This document shows, in pieces, positions 1-5,907 of a stretch of DNA of 5,907 nucleotides; within the stretch, counting starts at the first letter, position 1; the number at the start of each line of letters is the position of its first letter. The DNA lies in NCBI GenBank assembly GCA_025062175.1, contig JANXAX010000168.1, positions 1-5,907 on the forward strand, in the 5' to 3' direction. A program made the position numbers and the translations under genes. The notes beneath the pieces are model-generated. The model worked only from the letters and a program-made list of their open reading frames with translations, was not told the DNA's origin and did no database searches. The DNA comes from Anaerolineae bacterium. GTDB lineage: Bacteria > Chloroflexota > Anaerolineae > 4572-78 > NAK82.

Positions 1-1700
1 TGTTTGGCTTGGGTGGCGTGTTTACCGAGGTGCTCCGAGATGTGAGTTTTCGGGTGTTACCAATCGAGCGTGAGGACGCCCGGCAAATGATCCGTGAGAT
101 TCAGGGCTATGCGGTGCTGCAGGGCTATCGCGGCCGGCCGCCCGTCTCCGAGGAATTGCTGATCCAGCTGCTGATGAACGCCGCGCAGATGGGAGAGGAT
201 TTAGCCGGTCGCTTGCAGTCAGCAGACTTCAACCCCATCGTGGTGTGGGAAGATCAACATCGCGTCTTGGACTGCAAACTGATCTGGTACCCGCAGCCCC
301 AACCGGCGCCGCAACCGGCCCGGCCGAACACAGCCCATCTCGACAAGTTCTTCACAGCGCGCAGCGTAGCCCTGGTGGGCGCCTCGGCGACACCGGGTCG
401 GGTGGGTAATGCGGTGCTGGACAGCCTGCTCAACTACGACTATCGCGGTAAGGTCTACCCGATCAATCCCACGCGCAGCGAGATCATGGGCGCCAAGACG
501 TACCCGACGCTGCAGGAAGCGCCCGATGATGTCGAATTGGTCGTGGCAGCTGTGGAGCTGCGCTTGGTGCCTGAAATCATTCGCACATGTGCTGCGAAGG
601 GGATCCACAATCTGGTGGTGGTCTCGGGCGGCGGCAAGGAGCTGGGCGGCGAACGCGCCGCCATCGAAGCAGAAGTGCGTCAGTTGGCCCGTGAGCTGGG
701 GGTGCGGGTGATCGGTCCGAACTGCATCGGGGTCTTCGACGGGTATACGCGCCTGGACACCTTCTTCCAGATCCAGCAGCGGATGGTGCGCCCGCGACCA
801 GGCCACATCGCGATGATCACCCAATCGGGTGCCGTAGGCATCCCTTTCCTCGAGCTGGCTGCGGACCTGGGCTGCAGCAAGTTTGTCAGCTACGGCAATC
901 GTGCCGACGTGGATGAGGCAGACTTGCTGACCTATCTGGCTGATGATCCCCAGACCCATCTCATCGCAATGTACGTAGAAGGGTTTGAAGACGGACGCAA
1001 GTTCCTAGAAGCCGCACGCCAGGTGACCTGCAAGAAGCCGGTGGTCATATTCAAAGTGGGACGCACCGAACGCGCAGCACGCGCATCCATTTCGCACACC
1101 GGCTTCTTCGGGGGCTCCTATGGGGTGGCGTTGGGCGCCTTTCGACAGGCCGGCGTAGTGCCGGTGGACAGCATCGAGGAGCTGCTGGCGGTGACCAAAG
1201 CACTGGCGATGCAACCGCTGGCGCAGGGCAATCGGGTCGCGATGATCAGCAACGGCGCCGGCACGATGGTGCAGGGTATCGACCTGTTGAAGCCCAGTGG
1301 GTTGGAAATACCCGAGTTGAGCCCTGAGTCGTTGACACGGCTGCGCCAGGCCTATCCCCCTTATTACATCGTCCAGAATCCGATCGATGTCACTGGCTCC
1401 GGCACTGCCGCGGACTATGAAGTGGGCATTGAGACCCTGTTGCAGGATGAAAACGTGGATATCGTGATGCCCTGGTTTGTCTTTCAGGACACACCCCTGG
1501 AGGAAGACATCGTCCAGCGGTTGGGACGTCTGAACCGTCGTTATGGCAAACCAATCCTGGTAGGAACACTGGGCGGGCCTTACACTATGCGGATGTCGCA
1601 AGCGCTCGAGGCCGAGGGCGTGCCTGTTTTCCAAGGAGTGCGCAATTGGGTTGCCGCGGCGCGCGGTGCGTGGCTGGCAGGTCAACGTTTGGTTCACTGA
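1..1700 (+). CDS. ADP-forming acetyl/acyl-CoA synthetase, beta-alpha fusion (5' partial)
   Basis: NDP-forming acyl-CoA synthetase family: interconverts acyl-CoA + ADP + phosphate and acid + CoA + ATP in the cytoplasm, usually conserving energy from acetyl-CoA or related thioesters. The reading frame is open from base 3, and about 565 residues are visible. The first ~95 residues are the C-terminal end of an ATP-grasp domain (FGLGGVFTEVLRDVSFR, then GYRGRPP, then FNPIVV). A Pro/Ala-rich linker (about bases 290-335) leads into a Rossmann CoA-binding domain with VALVGAS at 366-386 and GPNCIG near 715. The ligase domain follows (ITQSGAVG near 820). The SHTG motif has its His codon at 1095-1097; in this family that His is the phosphorylated catalytic residue. 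The last ~180 residues form the remaining alpha-subunit domain (NPIDVTG). The TTG at base 9 is an internal Leu, not the start; roughly 130 N-terminal residues, including the rest of ATP-grasp, lie off-window. The acid substrate (acetate, propionate or other) cannot be read from sequence. Confidence 0.93.
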   Translation, partial: FGLGGVFTEVLRDVSFRVLPIEREDARQMIREIQGYAVLQGYRGRPPVSEELLIQLLMNAAQMGEDLAGRLQSADFNPIVVWEDQHRVLDCKLIWYPQPQPAPQPARPNTAHLDKFFTARSVALVGASATPGRVGNAVLDSLLNYDYRGKVYPINPTRSEIMGAKTYPTLQEAPDDVELVVAAVELRLVPEIIRTCAAKGIHNLVVVSGGGKELGGERAAIEAEVRQLARELGVRVIGPNCIGVFDGYTRLDTFFQIQQRMVRPRPGHIAMITQSGAVGIPFLELAADLGCSKFVSYGNRADVDEADLLTYLADDPQTHLIAMYVEGFEDGRKFLEAARQVTCKKPVVIFKVGRTERAARASISHTGFFGGSYGVALGAFRQAGVVPVDSIEELLAVTKALAMQPLAQGNRVAMISNGAGTMVQGIDLLKPSGLEIPELSPESLTRLRQAYPPYYIVQNPIDVTGSGTAADYEVGIETLLQDENVDIVMPWFVFQDTPLEEDIVQRLGRLNRRYGKPILVGTLGGPYTMRMSQALEAEGVPVFQGVRNWVAAARGAWLAGQRLVH

Positions 1701-1722
1701 GCTCGTGCCCATTGTGGCTCAG
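1697..1722 (+). repeat. Inverted repeat over the synthetase stop codon
   Basis: CTGAGC at 1697-1702 and GCTCAG at 1717-1722 are perfect reverse complements separated by 14 bases. The left arm contains the TGA stop. A transcript could form a 6-bp stem here. No T-run follows, so it is not a standard intrinsic terminator. It may be chance or a weak 3'-end structure. Confidence 0.25.
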
Positions 1723-1746
1723 GGCTCCGTCAATTACAGTTGCGCC

Positions 1747-1829
1747 CAGCAGGTGTGCTGTGTCCGGGCATGACCGTCTTGGAGCGGTTGAGGCCACTTG
1801 CTCACGTGCGCGTCTCAGGGAGACTGCGC
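1747..1829 (+). repeat. Two small hairpins in the argJ upstream gap
   Basis: The 225-base gap between the synthetase and argJ (1701-1925) holds no gene I can support. It contains two short potential hairpins. One is CAGCA-GGTG-TGCTG at 1747-1760. The other is GCGCGTCTC-AGG-GAGACTGCGC at 1808-1829, a 9-bp stem with one bulged T at 1825. Neither has a following T-run, and I see no T-box, arginine operator or known riboswitch motif. They could be part of an argJ leader, but the evidence is only complementarity in a GC-rich stretch. Confidence 0.3.
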
Positions 1830-1905
1830 TCGCACAGACGGACGGATCGGCCGCAGGTCTACGCGCAGCAATTTTAGCGAGTTGCCAGGCTGTGGAAATT
1901 GCTTT

Positions 1906-1918
1906 AAGGAAGGGGGGG
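1906..1918 (+). promoter_or_regulatory. Ribosome binding site of argJ
   Basis: The sequence AAGGAAGGGGGGG ends 7 bases before the ATG at 1926. An in-frame TAA at 1905-1907 sits just upstream, so 1926 is the first possible ATG in this open frame. The site includes a run of seven G (1912-1918), which makes the Shine-Dalgarno core unusually G-rich. Confidence 0.75.
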
Positions 1919-1925
1919 ATCGATA

Positions 1926-3182
1926 ATGCACATCGATACTTCCCCTGGCGCCGTCACGCGCGTACCAGGGTACCGTGCTGCTGGGGTTGCGTGTGGCTTG
2001 AAACAGAGTGGTCAGCTTGATCTGGCGTTGGTGCTCAGCGAGCACCCGGCTGTGGCGGCGGGGGTTTTCACGACCAACGCCTTCCGGGCGGCGCCGGTCC
2101 TGTACGACGAGGCGCTGCTGACCCGCCGACCCCCCCCACTGGTGCGCGCCGTGGTGATCAACGCCGGCAATGCCAATGCTTGCACCGGTGAAGCAGGGCT
2201 GCACGACGCCGAACAGATGGCCCGCATCACCGAGAGAGCTTTGGGACTGCCGCGCGACACAGTGCTGGTGATGAGCACCGGCGTCATCGGCCATCGCCTG
2301 CCGATGGACAAGGTGGAACAGGGCATCTACGCAGCGGCTCAATCCCTCTCTTCATCCGGAGGTGCGGCTGCGGCGCGGGCCATGATGACCACCGATTTAG
2401 TGCCTAAAGAAGCATATGTGCACGTCGACACGGAAGATGGCCGCTTCTCCATCGGCGGAATGGCCAAAGGGAGCGGTATGATCCACCCGGCATTAGCACG
2501 TCCGACATCAGCGGAGAAATTGTCCCATGCGCATGCCACCATGCTTTGTCTGATCGTCAGCGATGCGCGCCTATCCGCGCCGGTGCTCCAAGACGCCTTG
2601 GACACAGCCGTGGCGCTCAGCTTCAACCGTATTACCGTGGACGGCGACACCAGCACGAATGACACCGTGTTGCTGCTTGCCTCGGGCCAGGAAAACGTTC
2701 GCGAGATCACACCTGGGCGCGAAGCGCATCGCCTCTTCCAAATAGCATTGAATGAAGTGTGCCGGTCTTTGGCCAAGCAGATCGCGCGCGACGGAGAGGG
2801 TGCCACGCGCTTGGTAGAGATCACCGTGTGCGGCGCCCGTAGTGATGCCGAAGCGGAACGAGCAGCTAAGGCGATTGCTACGTCGCCCTTGGTCAAGACG
2901 GCCATCTTCGGTGCGGATCCCAACTGGGGGCGCATCCTGGCGGCCGTGGGGCGCAGTGGCGCTCATGTCGAACCGCTGCATACTGACCTCTGGCTGGGGC
3001 CGATACAGCTGGTCGCCGCCGGGACGCCTTTGGACTTCGACCACAGCGCGGCGCGCGCAGTGCTTCAGCAGCCGGAAGTGGCCATCCGCGTCGATCTGGG
3101 GCTGGGCGCAGGTGCTGTCACAGTCTGGACATGTGATCTTTCGTATAAGTATATCGAGATCAACGCCGAGTATCACACGTGA
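1926..3182 (+). CDS. argJ: Glutamate N-acetyltransferase / ornithine acetyltransferase ArgJ
   Basis: ArgJ transfers the acetyl group of N-acetylornithine to glutamate in the cyclic arginine pathway; bifunctional members also use acetyl-CoA. Sequence alone does not show which type this is. The 418 residues cover the full family length. Visible motifs are NAGNANACTG, STGVIG with the oxyanion-hole Thr118-Gly119, TTD..PKEA, KGSGM (Lys181), the self-cleavage and nucleophile motif ATML (Ala204-Thr205), TVDGDTSTND, KQIARDGEGAT, FGADPNWGRI, and the C-terminal TCDL..(Y)..INAEYHT. The family self-cleaves before the Thr to give alpha and beta chains that assemble into a heterotetramer. The protein has about 13 extra residues between Pro188 of MIHP and ATML, where relatives usually have only Asn-Met. 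No other arginine gene lies within the window. The synthetase gene 225 bases upstream on the same strand could be co-transcribed, but nothing proves it. Confidence 0.95.
   Translation: MHIDTSPGAVTRVPGYRAAGVACGLKQSGQLDLALVLSEHPAVAAGVFTTNAFRAAPVLYDEALLTRRPPPLVRAVVINAGNANACTGEAGLHDAEQMARITERALGLPRDTVLVMSTGVIGHRLPMDKVEQGIYAAAQSLSSSGGAAAARAMMTTDLVPKEAYVHVDTEDGRFSIGGMAKGSGMIHPALARPTSAEKLSHAHATMLCLIVSDARLSAPVLQDALDTAVALSFNRITVDGDTSTNDTVLLLASGQENVREITPGREAHRLFQIALNEVCRSLAKQIARDGEGATRLVEITVCGARSDAEAERAAKAIATSPLVKTAIFGADPNWGRILAAVGRSGAHVEPLHTDLWLGPIQLVAAGTPLDFDHSAARAVLQQPEVAIRVDLGLGAGAVTVWTCDLSYKYIEINAEYHT
2490..2534 (+). other. In-frame extra segment before the ArgJ self-cleavage site
   Basis: Fifteen codons (ALARPTSAEKLSHAH, residues 189-203) stand where ArgJ proteins I know, such as the Geobacillus enzyme, have the two residues of MIHP-NM-ATML. 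The net gain is about 13 residues (39 bases), and both flanks stay in frame and match the family well. The segment would end up near the C-terminus of the alpha chain after cleavage between Ala204 and Thr205. CATGC occurs three times at its 3' edge (2526, 2532 and 2540). Confidence 0.75.
3134..3162. repeat. Inverted repeat near the 3' end of argJ
   Basis: TGATCT at 3134-3139 and AGATCA at 3157-3162 are perfect complements, with partial further pairing inside (CGTATA against TATATCG). The element lies within the argJ coding region about 20 bases before its stop and about 35 bases beyond the glpA stop. It could act as a 3'-end structure for the two converging transcripts. There is no clear U-tract on either side, and the pairing may be incidental because the codons encode a conserved peptide. 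Confidence 0.25.
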
Positions 3183-3194
3183 TCGTTTCATTCA

Positions 3195-4799
3195 TCATTG
3201 ACGAACTGCGCTGGGCACACGCGTAGGCGAGCACATCCTCTCATCTCTGAACACCCCGATCAATCTTTCGGCGCCCAGCAGGTTGCGGTAGATGAGCTCG
3301 TTGAGACGCATCTGATGGACTTGGTGCCCGGATGCGACCGGCCGGATGCCGCGCCAGCGTTCCTGGAGGAAGGCAAGCAGGTGGGCGGTTGCGTCTCGGG
3401 AATTCTGAGGGCGAAGTCGATGATATATGCCTGCGGCTCGGTAGGAACAGAAGCCTCCTTGGCATGGCCCCATTCCCAGCCGGGTGGCGCGGCGTAGGTC
3501 GTCCAAATTCCAGATGTCCCCGTCCGTCACCCTTCTCTCAATCTCAGCCCGGGCAATCATCTCGCACTCGCATAACAGGTCGCCGCTCATCGATTCTGCA
3601 CGCGCAAGGGGGGCGCTATGCCAATGGTAATGGCGCTCGGGCATACCGGGCAACGGCTCCAGATGCGTGCGGCAGGGACGCACGACATTCAGCTTGCAGC
3701 ACACCAGGTCTGCGACCTGTTCAGCGATCAGCCGATGAGTTGTCCATTTGCCCCCGATGAGCGAGATGAAACCAGAGATTCCGTCTACCACTTCGTGGTC
3801 CACGATGACGTGAGCGCGGCTCAGACCGATTGCCGTATCCGCTGCTGCAGGAGTGATGGGATAAAGGGCGCGTACACCGGTCCAGGTGCGCAACCAGCGC
3901 AGCTCCCAGGTAATCGGCACAAGCTTCGTGCACTCCTGACGAATGCGCTGGATTTCTGCGGTGTCTACGTCTGAGGCATTCGGATTGTCCACAATGACGT
4001 CGGTGCAGCCCAACACCGAAACGGAATGAGAGGGTAATATCGAGTCACAATCAGATGGCCAGCGGAGGCGGGTGATGACGGCATTGACGACCCGGCAAGC
4101 GGTGGCGATCATGCTCCCTTTGCTACATATAAGGGGGAGCTCAATCCCAGCCAGGGTGCCTATCTCTCCTACCCATGCGCCAGCAGCGTTGATCACCACA
4201 CGGGCCGATACGCTAACCTTTTCATCTTTGTTCAGATCGATGCACTCTGCGCCGATCACGCGTTCGCCCGCCTTGAGGATGGTGACCACCGGGTGATAGT
4301 TCCATACATATGCACCATACGCACGGGCCGACTCCACCGTAGCGCGCGTTGCCAGGAAAGAATCCGCTGTTGCATCGGGCACCCGCAAGGCGCGTCGGAT
4401 GCCAGGGTTTACATAGGGTTCTTCGCGGAGAACTTGGCTGATAGGAACTTCTTCGATGGGGATACCAGCCCGCTGACAGCATTCGATCACATAGTCCCCG
4501 AATGCAGGATCATCCCAAGGAGTAGCCACCACGTAGCCTCCGGTGTCTTCGATGCAGCCTGGCATAATCTTGCGCAAAATAGCATTTTCCTGAATACACT
4601 CCCGTGCGACTGCGGTGTCTCGCAGTGCATAACGACTGCCGCTGTGGAGCAGGCCGTTATACCGTCCGGTTGTGCCGCTGGCCCAGTCAGCTCTCTCGAC
4701 CAAGACTGTCTTGAGGCCACGCATCGCGAGGTCGCGTGCCACACCTGCTCCGATGGCACCACCGCCGATCACCAACACTTCGGTCTCTACTTTTCGCAT
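3195..4799 (-). CDS. glpA: GlpA-type FAD-dependent glycerol-3-phosphate dehydrogenase
   Basis: Oxidises sn-glycerol 3-phosphate (or a close polyol phosphate) to the keto form and passes electrons through FAD and an iron-sulfur centre towards the quinone pool. The 534 residues compare with about 540 in E. coli GlpA and align along the whole length. The N-terminus has the FAD-binding GGGAIGAG (residues 12-19) and VLVE with Glu35. GTTGRYNGLLHSGSRY (42-57) is the family substrate/flavin motif. Further matches are VVINAAGAW, KGS, RWPSDCDSILP, TGVRALYP and GFISLIGGKWTTHRL. The C-terminus carries the BFD-like [2Fe-2S] domain with Cys410, Cys412, Cys446 and Cys451, which separates GlpA from the aerobic GlpD type. 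The linker before this domain is shorter than in E. coli. The start is supported by the match at MRKVETEVLVIGGG, with a weak AGAAGAG site overlapping the kinase stop. No glpB or glpC follows; argJ converges 12 bases beyond the stop. Non-glycerol substrates remain possible. Confidence 0.92.
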   Translation of the reverse strand: MRKVETEVLVIGGGAIGAGVARDLAMRGLKTVLVERADWASGTTGRYNGLLHSGSRYALRDTAVARECIQENAILRKIMPGCIEDTGGYVVATPWDDPAFGDYVIECCQRAGIPIEEVPISQVLREEPYVNPGIRRALRVPDATADSFLATRATVESARAYGAYVWNYHPVVTILKAGERVIGAECIDLNKDEKVSVSARVVINAAGAWVGEIGTLAGIELPLICSKGSMIATACRVVNAVITRLRWPSDCDSILPSHSVSVLGCTDVIVDNPNASDVDTAEIQRIRQECTKLVPITWELRWLRTWTGVRALYPITPAAADTAIGLSRAHVIVDHEVVDGISGFISLIGGKWTTHRLIAEQVADLVCCKLNVVRPCRTHLEPLPGMPERHYHWHSAPLARAESMSGDLLCECEMIARAEIERRVTDGDIWNLDDLRRATRLGMGPCQGGFCSYRAAGIYHRLRPQNSRDATAHLLAFLQERWRGIRPVASGHQVHQMRLNELIYRNLLGAERLIGVFRDERMCSPTRVPSAVRQ

Positions 4800-4807
4800 G
4801 GGCTCTT

Positions 4808-5907
4808 CTATATCGCGGGGAGATTTCGGACGAGGGCCAACCGATGAAAAGGTTCTGCCAGTCGGTCATATAAAGCCGCGTAGACAGGATAGAGCTGGTC
4901 GTAAATAACTGCTGTCTCTGGATTGGGGATATATACTGCGGACGGAGCCGGACATGCGGCCGCCAAATCTGACACATCCCGGTAAATGCCTGTAGCAAGG
5001 CCGACCAGCAATGCGTCGCCGACCGGGGCGCTGTTCGGCAAAGAAGACACGGATAATTTGCGCCCGATCACATCGCTGACGATCTGATTCCAAAGTGGGC
5101 TCTTGGTCGCGCCGCCCTGTGTCCAGACATCGTGCACTTTCCAGCCTCCATCCAGGTACACTTGCAGATTCTGGCGGATGCCGAAAGCCACCCCTTCCAT
5201 AACGGCACGTAGCATCTCGCCCCGCGTGGTATCCACTGAGATGCCCACGAACGCGCCGCGCGCGTCTGGATCCCAAACGGGCGATTGCTCGCCCATCAGA
5301 TACGGCAGGAAGAGCAACCCTCTGCTTCCTGGCGGGGCGGCTTGGGCCTCCGCATCGACCCAATCATAGGGGCTTCTCCCTGCAGCGAGTGCGTCATCTC
5401 GTTCTCGAGCACATAGCTGGCTCACGAACCATTTCATCGAGGCGCCCGAGGAGGTCATCACCGCCGACAGCATCCACATCCCTGGGATGGCGTGGGGAAT
5501 GCAGACAACGTGACGGCCAGACCAAGGCCTGGCGACACACAGGCCGATGTTGCATCCGGTCCCATGGGAGATAAAGGCCTGCCCGCTCTCCAGCACACCC
5601 ATGCCCACCATCGCAGCCGGGGTGTCCGTCGCGCCGGCCAACACCGGGGTGCCAGCTGGAATTCCTGATTCGTCCGCGGCATCTCGATGCACTTCCCCGA
5701 TGATGGCAAGACACGGATACACGGGGGGCAGCTTTTCAGCCGGCAACGCGAGCGCTTGTAGGATCTCTTCGGACCACACACCGGCTGTGACATCATAGAG
5801 CAGCTGCAATGGCGCCTGCGAGACGTCCATCGTGAAGCGACCCGTCAGTCGCCAATTCAGATAGCCATTCGCCATCAAAAACTGGCGTGTTTGGGCGAAG
5901 AGATCGG
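4808..5907 (-). CDS. FGGY-family carbohydrate/polyol kinase (5' partial)
   Basis: ATP-dependent kinase of a sugar or polyol, cytoplasmic. About 365 residues are visible; the frame stays open to the right edge (DLFAQTRQFLMANGYLNWRL), so about 130-150 N-terminal residues are missing and the TTG at 5878 is internal. The visible part ends the first actin-like domain (YLNWRLTGRF) and has GATDTPAAMVGMG, whose Asp (codon 5626-5624) corresponds to the catalytic base of the family. The second domain holds HGTGCN, SSGASMKWF, PYLMGEQSPVWDPDARG (about 5309-5258), a stretch at about 5258-5195 fitting the FGGY signature (GAFVGI, then E.LRAVME), and the ATP-binding GGATKSPLWNQI (about 5118-5083). These resemble xylulokinase-like members more than glycerol kinase, which has a GDQQAAL-type motif. 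Its TAG stop is 8 bases before glpA, so the two are almost certainly co-transcribed and probably translationally coupled. Substrate unknown: glycerol, erythritol or another polyol are possibilities. Confidence 0.93.
   Translation of the reverse strand, partial: DLFAQTRQFLMANGYLNWRLTGRFTMDVSQAPLQLLYDVTAGVWSEEILQALALPAEKLPPVYPCLAIIGEVHRDAADESGIPAGTPVLAGATDTPAAMVGMGVLESGQAFISHGTGCNIGLCVARPWSGRHVVCIPHAIPGMWMLSAVMTSSGASMKWFVSQLCARERDDALAAGRSPYDWVDAEAQAAPPGSRGLLFLPYLMGEQSPVWDPDARGAFVGISVDTTRGEMLRAVMEGVAFGIRQNLQVYLDGGWKVHDVWTQGGATKSPLWNQIVSDVIGRKLSVSSLPNSAPVGDALLVGLATGIYRDVSDLAAACPAPSAVYIPNPETAVIYDQLYPVYAALYDRLAEPFHRLALVRNLPAI

Noticed and set aside
9..11. TTG as start codon of the synthetase
   Set aside because: The frame is open upstream and Phe-Gly-Leu-Gly-Gly is a continuous ATP-grasp motif, so the codon is an internal Leu and the gene begins outside the window.
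219..1712. Long antisense open frames (219-959 and 1005-1712, minus strand)
   Set aside because: They lie opposite the well-supported synthetase, show no recognisable domain, and have compositions typical of shadow frames in GC-rich coding DNA.
1882..1910. Possible argJ promoter TTGCCA, 17 bases, TAAGGA
   Set aside because: The would-be -10 overlaps the ribosome binding site, so a transcript would start too close to the start codon; the match is also weak.
1646..2020. Plus-strand open frame bridging the synthetase end and argJ start
   Set aside because: It overlaps two well-supported genes in another frame, and its product is Arg/Ala/Ser-rich without motifs.
2339..2935. Minus-strand 198-residue open frame inside argJ
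   Set aside because: It is fully contained in argJ, has low-complexity Ala/Ser composition, and has no motif.
4293..4847. Plus-strand 184-residue open frame opposite glpA
   Set aside because: It lies opposite the conserved N-terminal part of GlpA and shows no recognisable domain.
5873..5878. TTG or ATG start of the kinase at 5878-5873
   Set aside because: The open frame continues to the right edge with family-like residues, and a kinase starting here would lack most of its first domain.

Overview
The window carries four protein-coding genes in two pairs that face each other. All four encode recognisable central-metabolism enzymes. GC content is roughly 60% by eye. I see no RNA gene, insertion sequence, CRISPR array, phage gene or defence gene. 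The enzyme set suggests a free-living bacterium that synthesises arginine and uses polyols or organic acids. An ADP-forming acyl-CoA synthetase and a GlpA-type flavoprotein would fit a Chloroflexota-like anaerobe or facultative organism, but that placement is inference; no phylogenetic marker is present.

Left half, plus strand. Positions 1-1700 hold the 3' part of an ADP-forming acetyl/acyl-CoA synthetase. Its 5' end lies outside the window. The visible domain order is the tail of an ATP-grasp (beta) module, a Pro-rich linker, and then the complete CoA-binding/ligase (alpha) module, so this is a beta-alpha fusion. A 225-base gap with small inverted repeats but no gene follows (1701-1925). Then comes argJ (1926-3182), with a strong purine-rich ribosome binding site. 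ArgJ makes N-acetylglutamate and/or recycles acetyl groups in arginine synthesis. It has a short extra segment immediately before its self-cleavage site.

Right half, minus strand. A two-gene unit reads leftward: an FGGY-family sugar/polyol kinase, cut by the right edge (5907-4808), followed 8 bases later by a GlpA-type FAD/[2Fe-2S] glycerol-3-phosphate dehydrogenase (4799-3195). The pair looks like 'phosphorylate a polyol, then oxidise the phosphate ester'. The kinase lacks the look of classical glycerol kinase, so the substrate may be glycerol or another polyol. The two pairs converge with only 12 bases between the argJ and glpA stop codons.

I did not find a convincing new biological system. 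The points most worth following up are the insertion in ArgJ, the permuted synthetase fusion, and the uncertain substrate of the kinase-dehydrogenase pair.
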